From Chloroflexota bacterium (GTDB lineage Bacteria > Chloroflexota > Anaerolineae > Anaerolineales > Anaerolineaceae): 10,830 nucleotides of DNA. A program made the translations under genes and the position numbers. Under the pieces are notes generated by a model. The model saw nothing but the letters and a program-made list of their open reading frames with translations. It made no database searches and had not been told where the DNA came from. This document shows positions 1-7,164 of the stretch, piece by piece. Within the stretch, counting starts at the first letter, position 1; each line of letters starts with the position of its first letter. The DNA lies in the NCBI GenBank assembly GCA_012797215.1, contig JAAZPN010000081.1, forward strand, positions 1 through 10,830. Direction: 5' to 3'.

Positions 1-23
1 ATAATCAAGCCACCATTACTTAC

Positions 24-27
24 GAGG
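24..27 (+). promoter_or_regulatory. Ribosome binding site of the purine nucleoside phosphorylase
   Basis: GAGG lies 5 bases before the ATG at 33. This favours ATG 33 over the in-frame GTG at 27, which would overlap the site itself, and over the later ATG at 51. The inference is from spacing only. Confidence 0.55.
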
Positions 28-32
28 TGACC

Positions 33-869
33 ATGTCTGATACCATTACCATGCAGGAGATAGATGCCGCGGCTGCGTGTATACGCGGTCGTATTTCAAT
101 TCAGCCCAAAATCGCGCTCATTCTTGGCTCAGGCCTGGGCCCTTTGGCTGATGAAGTTGAAAGTCCTGCGATTATTCCCACCAATGAAATCCCGAACTGG
201 CCTCTTTCTACTGTGCAAGGGCACAAAGGCCGGCTGGTTATCGGCAGGCTGATGGGCAAACCCATCCTGGTGCTGCAGGGGCGCGCGCATTATTATGAAG
301 GCTACAGCATGCCTCGCATTGGTCTGCCGGTGAGGGTGATGCAGCGGTTGGGAGTGCATACCGTGGTTCTCACCAACGCAGCTGGCGGTATTAACCCAGA
401 TTTTTCGGCGGGAGACCTGATGTTGATTACGGATCACCTGTCGCTGCTACCGATGACCGGTCCCAATCCTCTGCGCGGGCCCAATCTGGATGAATTTGGT
501 CCGCGTTTCCCGGATATGAGCCAGGTCTATGACCTGGAATTGCTCGCGACCTCGCAGCAGGTTTCGGATGAGTTGAAATTGAATGTTCGGCGCGGCATTT
601 ACGCCGGACTTTCTGGACCCTCGTTTGAAACCCCGGCTGATTGCCGTTTTCTGCGCTTGGCTGGCGCGGACGCGGTTGGGATGTCCACTGTCCCCGAAGC
701 TATCGTTGCCCGCCACGGCGGTTTGCGCGTCTTGGGCATTTCGGGAATCTCCAACAAAATCGACATAAATGGAAACAATGTAGCCTCGCATGAAGAGGTG
801 CTGGAAGCTGGAAAGGTCATTGTTCCAAAACTATCCGCCTTGATAAAAGGCGTGCTCGCGCGCTTATAG
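33..869 (+). CDS. punA: Purine nucleoside phosphorylase (trimeric, 6-oxopurine type)
   Basis: Cytosolic purine salvage enzyme that splits purine (deoxy)nucleosides with phosphate into free base and (deoxy)ribose-1-phosphate. The product is 278 residues, normal for the trimeric PNP/MTAP family. Numbered from ATG 33, it shows the phosphate loop LGSGLG (31-36, Ser33), His64 in GHKGRL, Arg84 and His86 in GRAHYYEGY, TNAAGG (114-119), GPSFETPA with Glu199, VGMSTVPE with Met217, and SNKI with Asn241. These correspond to human PNP Ser33, His64, Arg84, His86, Glu201, Met219 and Asn243, so the active site looks complete. Asn at the 243-equivalent position is the family hallmark for inosine and guanosine; Asp or Ser there would point to other substrates such as methylthioadenosine. 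The stop is followed by a 52-base gap without a terminator, so read-through into the next gene is possible. The start is chosen from GAGG at 24-27. Confidence 0.95.
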   Translation: MSDTITMQEIDAAAACIRGRISIQPKIALILGSGLGPLADEVESPAIIPTNEIPNWPLSTVQGHKGRLVIGRLMGKPILVLQGRAHYYEGYSMPRIGLPVRVMQRLGVHTVVLTNAAGGINPDFSAGDLMLITDHLSLLPMTGPNPLRGPNLDEFGPRFPDMSQVYDLELLATSQQVSDELKLNVRRGIYAGLSGPSFETPADCRFLRLAGADAVGMSTVPEAIVARHGGLRVLGISGISNKIDINGNNVASHEEVLEAGKVIVPKLSALIKGVLARL

Positions 870-921
870 CATTGGAATCAAGCAGGAAACCAACACGCTT
901 GCCAGATTGTCAGCAGTGTAA

Positions 922-1620
922 ATGGATGCCATTATAAAGTTCCTGGCGGACCTGGAAGTCCCGATCTATCTGATTCTGGGTGTTGTCGCGATAATCTATC
1001 TCCGCAGGCTCACGCTTGCGCTGGATGAACGCAAGACATCTGTTTTTGGGCTGGAACGGGAAGCCGCGCAAACTAAGGTCACTTCAGCCGCGACGGTGAT
1101 GTTTTTAGTGACGTTGTTGGCAGTTGGTGAATTCATCGTGGCCACGTTTTTGGCAGGTGAACTGGCGCAGCAGCCGCTTTACGCGACGCCTACAATTGCT
1201 GTATTGACCACGCCAACCACCACGCTTCCGGCTGGGCCTGTGCCTACCGATGCCACGCCCACGCCAACACTTTACCCTCAGGCGCAAATCGAGGGGATTG
1301 AAAGTAATTGCCAGGCAGAGGTGCTGGAGATTGCTGAACCCAGACAAGGCGATGAGGTCAGCGGCGTGGTGGAATTGATTGGTTCGGTGAACACTCCCAA
1401 CTTTGGTTCCTACGAGTATGAGTATTCCGTAATGGGTGAACCAAACTGGCAGACAATCGCCGCTGGGAGCGGCATGCGGGTGCAATCCAGTCTGGGCTTC
1501 TGGTACACCACTAACCTTGTGCCAGGAGATTACATGCTCAGGTTAGTTGCTCTGGACAATCAGGGAGTGAAAACAGCAGCCTGCGTGATTGTAGTAAAAG
1601 TAAGCGCAGCGCAGGAATAA
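922..1620 (+). CDS. Membrane-anchored protein with external Ig-like domain, function unknown
   Basis: I cannot assign a function. The 232-residue product has two hydrophobic helices (about 13-28 and 57-79) joined by a charged stretch rich in Arg and Lys (28-55), which should lie inside the cell. A Pro/Thr/Ala-rich linker follows (about 84-120), then a beta-rich domain (about 129-228). That domain has the pattern of bacterial Ig-like or fibronectin-like domains: a 'P..GDEVSG.VELIGSV' start, an aromatic Tyr/Glu strand, then 'LVPGDYMLRLVALDNQG'. The topology would place both ends outside. Cys130 and Cys221 sit at the two ends of this domain and could form a disulfide. No good Shine-Dalgarno precedes the ATG at 922. 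The next gene starts 14 bases after the stop, which suggests co-transcription. A role in binding cell wall or partner proteins is only a guess. Confidence 0.75.
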   Translation: MDAIIKFLADLEVPIYLILGVVAIIYLRRLTLALDERKTSVFGLEREAAQTKVTSAATVMFLVTLLAVGEFIVATFLAGELAQQPLYATPTIAVLTTPTTTLPAGPVPTDATPTPTLYPQAQIEGIESNCQAEVLEIAEPRQGDEVSGVVELIGSVNTPNFGSYEYEYSVMGEPNWQTIAAGSGMRVQSSLGFWYTTNLVPGDYMLRLVALDNQGVKTAACVIVVKVSAAQE

Positions 1621-1625
1621 AGGAG
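1619..1625 (+). promoter_or_regulatory. Ribosome binding site of the GNAT gene, overlapping the upstream stop codon
   Basis: AAAGGAG begins inside the TAA stop (1618-1620) of the preceding gene and lies 9 bases before ATG 1635. This arrangement suggests translational coupling of the two genes. Confidence 0.7.
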
Positions 1626-1634
1626 CAATAAGAG

Positions 1635-2174
1635 ATGGCTGAATTAGAAATTAGAGCGGCTCGACAGGCGGATTTGGACCGCATGGTTAGCTTGAATCAT
1701 CATTCCAGCAGCGAGTATGCATATAAGCTGGAACTTAACAACGAAAAAGGCAGCTACACCCACAGTTTTCAGCGCGTATTTTTGCCCCGCGCGGTGAACA
1801 TCAAATACCCCAAAGATGAGACGGCATTAATTAACTCCTGGGGCGAAGCAAGCGCGATTTTCGTCGGCTTGGTGATGGGTGAGTTAATCGCTTACGTTGC
1901 CCTCGAGATGGGACGTATCAAGGATACCGCCCGGGTTACCGACCTGGTTGTCACGCCGGTCATGCGCCGCAAGGGAGTTGGCAGCGGCATCCTTTTAGCT
2001 TGTGAAGGCTGGGCGCACGACCAGAAAGCGCGGCGAATCTTGATGGAAATCCAGACGCGCAACGATCCGGCCGTCCAGATGGTCAAAAAACTCGGATATC
2101 AGATGTGCGGGTATCTGGACCAATACTTCCCGAACCACGACGCCGCTCTCTTCTTTGATAAACCTATCAGCTGA
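1635..2174 (+). CDS. GNAT-family N-acetyltransferase
   Basis: A 179-residue protein of the GCN5-related acetyltransferase fold, which moves an acetyl group from acetyl-CoA to an amine. The sequence shows the beta-4/alpha-3 core: VTDLVVTPVMRRKGVG (101-116), where RRKGVG is the R/Q-x-x-G-x-G pyrophosphate-binding loop, followed by the helix 'SGILLACEGWAHDQKA'. Then come the strand 'RILMEIQ' and 'TRNDPAVQMVKKLGY' (141-155) with Asn143, the usual motif B. The N-terminal third (about 20-75), where substrate specificity normally lies, is not diagnostic, so the substrate (protein N-terminus, ribosomal protein, small amine or antibiotic) is unknown. The gene is probably translated together with the Ig-like membrane protein before it and sits just ahead of the membrane sensor gene. 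Confidence 0.9.
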   Translation: MAELEIRAARQADLDRMVSLNHHSSSEYAYKLELNNEKGSYTHSFQRVFLPRAVNIKYPKDETALINSWGEASAIFVGLVMGELIAYVALEMGRIKDTARVTDLVVTPVMRRKGVGSGILLACEGWAHDQKARRILMEIQTRNDPAVQMVKKLGYQMCGYLDQYFPNHDAALFFDKPIS

Positions 2175-2202
2175 TGTTTGTTTATTTGCTACAGCAGAGC
2201 CT

Positions 2203-4131
2203 ATGCTTACGTTAACCGGTGTTCTAAAAATTACTGCCCAGATATTGAACGCGGGCGTCGCGATTACCGCGATCGCGTTAGCAATGTACGCGCTCAGCTT
2301 CAACTTCCGCGACAGCGTCGCCAGGACTTTTATGATAATCCTGGCTTTAGTCGCTGTGGTTTTTAGCAGCGATACCATCGCCAATATCTCGAATTCATCC
2401 GCGATTATTCAGGTCTGGCTGCAGCTGCGCTGGGCCGGGGTAGCCTTTCTGCCAGCCGCTTACTTCTACTTTTCGGACGCGTTGTTGACCCTGACTGGGC
2501 GTCCGAGCCGCGGCCGGCGCACCTGGCTGGTGCGGATTTTTTTGCTGATTTCATTGGTGTGGGCGATTCTTATTCCTCTGCGGATTACCGCAGGGACAAT
2601 CTCGCCGGTACAGGCTCCGGTACCGTATCTCACAACTAATCCAATCACGTTTATTTTTGGCGCGTACTACCTGGCCGTGATTGGGCTTTCTTTCTACAAT
2701 CTGGCGCGGGCTGTGCTGCGCAGCAACACCACCACCACGCGCAGACGTTTGTTCTATCTCTTTATCGGCGCCAGCGCCCCAGCAGTCACCTGCGTGCTCT
2801 TTCTCTTCCACGGCAGCGCCCTCTTTGCGCGCAATCCGGACTTCTTCTGGCTGCTCACAATTCTTGGCGCCATCGTGACAGGCGTCGCTCTGATTGTGAT
2901 TGCCTATGTTGTCTCATTCTTTGGGCTCAGCTGGACAGACCGCGCCATCAAGAGCCGACTGTTCCGCTGGTTGATGCGTGGTCCTTTCGTGGCGATGATG
3001 GTACTTGGCGCCACAACTGTTGTCCGCCGATATGGACTGGCGCTTGGAGACCCCTACATCCCTTATGTGCCGGTGGTAATGGTCGGCACCGTTTTAGTCC
3101 TGGAATATTTCATCACCCTGCTAGCGCCCCGTCTTGAAAAAGCGCTCTTTTTTGAAGCGGACCGGGAAGACCTGAGTTTAATCCGCACCCTGGAAGAACG
3201 CATGCTGACGGAAAAGGATTTGGACCAATTCCTGGAAATTATCGCGGCTTCCATCTGCGACCAGCTGCAAGTGCGCGGCGCTTTTATCGCTGTCCTGGAA
3301 AATGGCTCCATAGACTACATCATTCATGCGGGAGACCGCCACATTCTGGATAAACTGCCGGAAACGAGCGAGTTAATCCGTGCCGTGCAGCAAAGCTCCC
3401 GTGAGCCAGTTAGCCTGGGGAGCTTCCGATTGATACCCTTGGTCTATCAGGTGGATATAGAACAAACCCGTCTATTTGGAGTTTGCGGCTTTCCGGATGG
3501 AGCGGTTGACGCGTTTTTGCCTGAGCAGATGACCGCGGTAAGCTTGCTGGCAGACCGTGCCACCCTGGCATTAAAAGACCGCGCGCTCCAGATGCAGGTG
3601 TTGAATTCCCTCTCAGTGCTCCAGCCCGAAGTTGATTACATCCAGGAACTCATCGCCAACTCCAGCTATAACCAAAAAAGCATTTACCGCAACGGCAGCG
3701 CGCAGGTGCCGGGAGAATTCACGGATTGGGTCAAGGACGCGCTAACGCATTATTGGGGCGGCCCCAAGCTGACCAATAACCCCTTGCTCAATCTGCAGCT
3801 CGTTCAGTCAGCCAGTGAAAACTATGATGGAAGCAAAACAAACGCCCTGCGGGCGGTACTGAAACAGGCAATTGAGCAAAGCAAACCAGAAGGGGACCGC
3901 AAGTTCACCAGCGATTGGATCCTATATAATATCCTTGACCTGAAATTCATCCAGGGTGAGAAAGTACGCGAGGTTGCGCGCAAATTAGCGATGTCTGAAG
4001 CCGACCTTTACCGCAAGCAGCGCGTGGCGCTGGAAAACATTGCCAGGATTATCATGCGCCAGGAAGCGGAAATCCCAGTCCCCGATAGTCAGACAACCTC
4101 AGAGCCTGGGGTTCCTGAGAGCGTATCCTAA
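2203..4131 (+). CDS. Multipass membrane sensor with GAF domain and C-terminal HTH-like module, no kinase domain
   Basis: Numbered from ATG 2203, the 642-residue product has eight or nine hydrophobic helices in the first 310 residues (about 8-30, 40-62, 77-97, 110-130, 148-170, 183-203, 214-238, 261-275, 286-308). This layout resembles the 7TM-type N-termini of bacterial sensor kinases. A charged signalling helix (about 318-340) leads to a GAF-like domain (about 340-460). The C-terminus (about 507-620) contains HYWGGPKL (516-523) and then a helical segment GEKVREVARKLAMSEADLYR (585-604) that looks like a sigma-region-4 or LuxR-type helix-turn-helix. No H-box, ATP-binding N/G boxes, GGDEF, EAL or PP2C motifs are present. 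The output is therefore probably DNA binding or protein contact rather than phosphorylation. The frame stays open back to a TTG at 2155, overlapping the GNAT gene by 20 bases. I prefer ATG 2203 because the helix-forming N-terminus starts there, although its ribosome site is weak. Confidence 0.8.
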   Translation: MLTLTGVLKITAQILNAGVAITAIALAMYALSFNFRDSVARTFMIILALVAVVFSSDTIANISNSSAIIQVWLQLRWAGVAFLPAAYFYFSDALLTLTGRPSRGRRTWLVRIFLLISLVWAILIPLRITAGTISPVQAPVPYLTTNPITFIFGAYYLAVIGLSFYNLARAVLRSNTTTTRRRLFYLFIGASAPAVTCVLFLFHGSALFARNPDFFWLLTILGAIVTGVALIVIAYVVSFFGLSWTDRAIKSRLFRWLMRGPFVAMMVLGATTVVRRYGLALGDPYIPYVPVVMVGTVLVLEYFITLLAPRLEKALFFEADREDLSLIRTLEERMLTEKDLDQFLEIIAASICDQLQVRGAFIAVLENGSIDYIIHAGDRHILDKLPETSELIRAVQQSSREPVSLGSFRLIPLVYQVDIEQTRLFGVCGFPDGAVDAFLPEQMTAVSLLADRATLALKDRALQMQVLNSLSVLQPEVDYIQELIANSSYNQKSIYRNGSAQVPGEFTDWVKDALTHYWGGPKLTNNPLLNLQLVQSASENYDGSKTNALRAVLKQAIEQSKPEGDRKFTSDWILYNILDLKFIQGEKVREVARKLAMSEADLYRKQRVALENIARIIMRQEAEIPVPDSQTTSEPGVPESVS

Positions 4132-4165
4132 ATTCCCTCTGAGGCACAGATATTGCAACCTATTT

Positions 4166-4187
4166 TTGGCTGAATAGCCGATATTTT
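4166..4187 (+). terminator. Weak hairpin with T-run between sensor gene and ftsK
   Basis: TTGGCT (4166-4171) and AGCCGA (4176-4181) can pair around a GAAT loop with one G-T wobble, and a T-rich stretch follows to 4187. The stem is only six pairs, so this is at best a weak terminator or attenuator within the 72-base gap. It may equally be chance. Confidence 0.25.
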
Positions 4188-4191
4188 TGCC

Positions 4192-4197
4192 TGGAGA
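4192..4197 (+). promoter_or_regulatory. Ribosome binding site that supports the GTG start of ftsK
   Basis: TGGAGA ends 6 bases before GTG 4204. No in-frame ATG exists nearby in the N-terminal region, so this site decides for the GTG start. Confidence 0.6.
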
Positions 4198-4203
4198 ATA
4201 AAC

Positions 4204-6507
4204 GTGAGTCCCACACCGACTAAGTCCACCGAGACTAAGAAAAACAGCCCAACCTCACGGAATGGGGGGAAACAATCCAAACCTGAACCCCAGACCCCCG
4301 CGCTAAAAGCCGAGAAAAAACCTTGGTTTGATCCCTCCAGTATTGGTTGGGACCTGGTAGGCGTGCTGCTGTTGGCGCTGGGATTGATGCTCCTGTTGGC
4401 TGTTCTTGGGTTTACGCGCGGCGTACTGCTGGATATGTTTCTCACAGCAGCCCGGCGCTGGTTTGGTCTGGGCAGGTATTTGCTGCCCCTGGCACTTTTG
4501 GCGGGCGGCTGGCTCTTATTGCTGTGGCGCAAAGGTCAGCGTACGTCTGTTTCTGCCGGGCGCGTAATTCTGGTAGAACTGGGTTTTCTATTTCTGCTTG
4601 GCAGTTTCTCCGCGATTTCCAGAGAAACTGTGTTGGATGTGGAAGCGGGAACCAGCCTTGGCGGAAGCACCGGCTGGGGACTCGCTCACCCGCTGGCGGG
4701 TTTGATAGGAGCTCTCGGCGCTGGAATTGTGCTCGGGCTGCTCAGTTTGCTGTTTTTACTTTACGGATTCAACATTTTTGGACGTCTGGAAAGCTGGGCT
4801 CGCGCCAAAGCCGGAGCTGCGCCCATACAGTTTGAGGCCGACATTCCTGTAAGAGAACCGGCTGCCGCTGCCAGCGAGGGAGAGGCTGTTCCTGTGCAGC
4901 GAACCCGCCAAAGCCCGGCCCCTGAAGTAAAGACGCAAGAAACCCTGCCTCTGACATATCAGAAAAAACGCTCTGAGCCGCTGAAACAGCAGAAACCTGA
5001 ACCCTTGCTAAGTCGTCCGGATGTGGTGCCGCCGCTAACCCTTCTGGAAGTTGAAAAAGCCGCGGTGACCAACGAAGCAGCAATCCAGATGAACGCGGCA
5101 ATCCTGGAGCGCACCCTGGGCGAATTTGGGATTCCCGCCAAAGTGGTCGGGCACCGCGTGGGCCCGGCAATTACGCAATTCGCGGTGGAACCCGGGTACA
5201 TAGAAAGAAATGGCAGCCCGGAGGACCGCCAAAAGGTGCGGGTTTCCAAGATTTCCAGCCTTTCGCGCGACCTGGCGCTGGCACTTAAAGCGGAGCGTCT
5301 GCGCATCGAGGCGCCAGTGCCCGGGAAATCCTATGTTGGCATCGAGGTGCCAAACGCGGTGCACACCATCGTCAAACTGCGTCCAATTTTGGAATCAGAG
5401 CAATTCCAGCGAGTCAACTCCCCGCTCGCGATCCCGTTGGGAAGGGATGTTTCTGGCATGCCGATGATTGCTGACCTGGCAGTGATGCCGCACTTGCTAA
5501 TCGCGGGCACCACTAATTCCGGCAAATCGGTCTGCATCGCGGCGATAACCACCTGTCTGGCGATGAATAATAAGCCTGAGGACCTGCGCCTGGTGATGAT
5601 TGACCCCAAACGCGTGGAACTGACCCGCTTTAACGGCCTTCCGCACCTGTTGGGCCAGGTGGAGACAGACCTGGAACGGATTCGAAGTCTGCTGCGCTGG
5701 GCTGTGGGGGAGATGGAATCTCGTTACAAAATTCTGGAAGAAGCGCATTCGCGCAATCTTGATTCTTACAATGCTCGCATGGCTCACAGCGGAAAACCTA
5801 AACTGCCGCGCGTTGTCATCCTGATTGACGAGCTCGCGGATTTGATGTTGGCTTCACCGGAAGAAACAGACCGTGCTTTGGTGCGGTTGGCGCAAAAGGC
5901 TCGCGCTGTAGGTATTCATCTAATCGTGGCCACGCAGCGGCCGAGCGTTGATATTATCACTGGCAACATCAAGGCCAACTTCCCCGCAAGAATTGCATTC
6001 ACGGTTGCCACCCTGATGGATTCGCGCGTTATCCTGGACGCACCGGGGGCTGAGACTTTGCTTGGAAAAGGAGATTTGCTCTTTCTGAATCCCCAGACCG
6101 GGCAGCTTGAACGCTCTCAGGGCGCGTACGTGAGCGACGCGGAGATAAACCGATTAATTGCCTGGTGGCAGAAGCAGCTGGGAACGGAAGCAGATAAGGC
6201 AATTGAAACTGAAGAAAGCCCAATTCCAGAAGAAAAGACTCTTTCGCCCTGGGAACAGCAAGTCAGCGAGGATTCAGAGGATGGAGATGACGCGCTGATT
6301 AAACAGGCGGTGGATGTCTTGAGGCGTACGCACCGTGCCAGCGCTTCGTATCTGCAGAGACAACTGCATCTAAGTTACCCGCGCGCGGCCTGGTTGATTG
6401 ATGAGCTTGAGAACCGGGGTATCATCGGTCCAGCGCAAAGCGGCGGTAAAAACCGTCAAATATTGCTGGATGATGCCGGGGATGAGACAAACGATGCTGA
6501 TGAATGA
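4204..6507 (+). CDS. ftsK: DNA translocase FtsK/SpoIIIE
   Basis: Septum-located, ATP-driven DNA pump that clears and aligns chromosome ends during division. The 767-residue product is in the size range of SpoIIIE rather than the longer E. coli FtsK. It has a Lys/Pro-rich N-terminal tail (1-45), about four membrane helices (51-70, 91-108, 119-137, 163-188), a short Pro/Glu/Gln linker (about 205-280), an alpha domain (about 285-400), and a RecA-like beta motor. The motor shows Walker A GTTNSGKS (435-442), IDPKRVEL (466-473) and Walker B VVILIDELADLM (537-548). A gamma winged-helix domain ends the protein (about 695-755), with ASASYLQRQLHLSYPRAAW (712-730). Walker A has Asn438 where Gly is usual (GxTGSGKS). 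The gamma recognition helix differs from the E. coli and B. subtilis forms; see findings. It heads a tight cluster, with the next gene 18 bases downstream. Confidence 0.96.
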   Translation: MSPTPTKSTETKKNSPTSRNGGKQSKPEPQTPALKAEKKPWFDPSSIGWDLVGVLLLALGLMLLLAVLGFTRGVLLDMFLTAARRWFGLGRYLLPLALLAGGWLLLLWRKGQRTSVSAGRVILVELGFLFLLGSFSAISRETVLDVEAGTSLGGSTGWGLAHPLAGLIGALGAGIVLGLLSLLFLLYGFNIFGRLESWARAKAGAAPIQFEADIPVREPAAAASEGEAVPVQRTRQSPAPEVKTQETLPLTYQKKRSEPLKQQKPEPLLSRPDVVPPLTLLEVEKAAVTNEAAIQMNAAILERTLGEFGIPAKVVGHRVGPAITQFAVEPGYIERNGSPEDRQKVRVSKISSLSRDLALALKAERLRIEAPVPGKSYVGIEVPNAVHTIVKLRPILESEQFQRVNSPLAIPLGRDVSGMPMIADLAVMPHLLIAGTTNSGKSVCIAAITTCLAMNNKPEDLRLVMIDPKRVELTRFNGLPHLLGQVETDLERIRSLLRWAVGEMESRYKILEEAHSRNLDSYNARMAHSGKPKLPRVVILIDELADLMLASPEETDRALVRLAQKARAVGIHLIVATQRPSVDIITGNIKANFPARIAFTVATLMDSRVILDAPGAETLLGKGDLLFLNPQTGQLERSQGAYVSDAEINRLIAWWQKQLGTEADKAIETEESPIPEEKTLSPWEQQVSEDSEDGDDALIKQAVDVLRRTHRASASYLQRQLHLSYPRAAWLIDELENRGIIGPAQSGGKNRQILLDDAGDETNDADE

Positions 6508-6525
6508 ACTAATGGGTGAGCGCTG

Positions 6526-7146
6526 ATGAGCGAAGTCGGGACAGGAAAAAAATCTTTCGAAAAGATACTGAGAAAAACCTTCAGCGGCCTGCTTGATACC
6601 ATTGCGGGCTTTTTGCTTGGCTTAGGTCTTAAACCAAATCACATCACGTTGGCAGGTCTGTGCGGGAACATTATCGCGGCTGTACTGATTGGCAGCGGTA
6701 GATTAATGGCCGGAGGTCTTATGGCCGCGCTGATGGGCCCTTTGGACGCGGTGGACGGGGCCATGGCGCGCAAGATTGGGGTGCCAACCCGGTTTGGCGG
6801 ATTTTTGGATTCCGTGATTGACAGGTATGATGAATTGCTGCTGCTGGGAGGGGTTTTAGTGTACTTTACCCGGGGAGGGAACACCTGGGGAATATATCTC
6901 ACTTATGCCGCGGCAGCCGGCTCGGTGCTTGTCTCGTACATGCGCGCGCGGGCTGAAGCCCTCGGTTTTGATGGAAAAGTGGGATTACTGACGCGCGTGG
7001 AACGTTATATTATTCTCATCTTGGGTTTGCTTTTAAATTGGATCATTTATTCTGTTGGTATAATTGCTGTCTTAGGAAACGCAACCGCGCTTCAACGTCT
7101 TTTATATGTTAAGAAACAAGCCGACCATAATGGCCGGCAGAATTAA
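6526..7146 (+). CDS. CDP-alcohol phosphatidyltransferase family enzyme
   Basis: Integral membrane enzyme that joins a phosphatidyl group from CDP-diacylglycerol to an alcohol, forming a phospholipid. The 206-residue product has the complete family signature D-x2-DG-x2-AR-x8-G-x3-D-x3-D: Asp74, Asp77-Gly78, Ala81-Arg82, Gly91, Asp95 and Asp99. These carry the two metal ions and the catalytic Asp. KPNHITLAGL (36-45) is the usual N-terminal segment before the first core helix, and hydrophobic helices follow at about 43-70, 102-115, 122-138 and 160-184. SYMRARAEALG (137-147) followed by a Gly-Leu-rich loop and RVERYIIL resembles the phosphatidylinositol-phosphate synthase and related subgroup more than PgsA or phosphatidylserine synthase, but the accepted alcohol cannot be fixed by eye. 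The gene lies between ftsK and lgt with 18-base gaps on both sides. The start is preceded by GGTGA at 6515-6519. Confidence 0.9.
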   Translation: MSEVGTGKKSFEKILRKTFSGLLDTIAGFLLGLGLKPNHITLAGLCGNIIAAVLIGSGRLMAGGLMAALMGPLDAVDGAMARKIGVPTRFGGFLDSVIDRYDELLLLGGVLVYFTRGGNTWGIYLTYAAAAGSVLVSYMRARAEALGFDGKVGLLTRVERYIILILGLLLNWIIYSVGIIAVLGNATALQRLLYVKKQADHNGRQN

Positions 7147-7164
7147 ACCACAAAGGAACTTATT

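Noticed and set aside
2155..2202. TTG 2155 as the start of the membrane sensor
   Set aside because: It would overlap the GNAT gene by 20 bases, lacks a ribosome site, and adds a non-helical stretch before the first membrane helix. ATG 2203 is simpler, though not proven.
4153..4185. Promoter for ftsK (TTGCAA with GATATT)
   Set aside because: The spacing is 21 bases and the -10 match is poor. No convincing pair was found in the 72-base gap.
6872..6879. GGGGAGGG, a match to the E. coli KOPS consensus
   Set aside because: It is a single occurrence in a G-rich coding stretch, and the local FtsK gamma helix differs from the E. coli one. It cannot be judged from one window.
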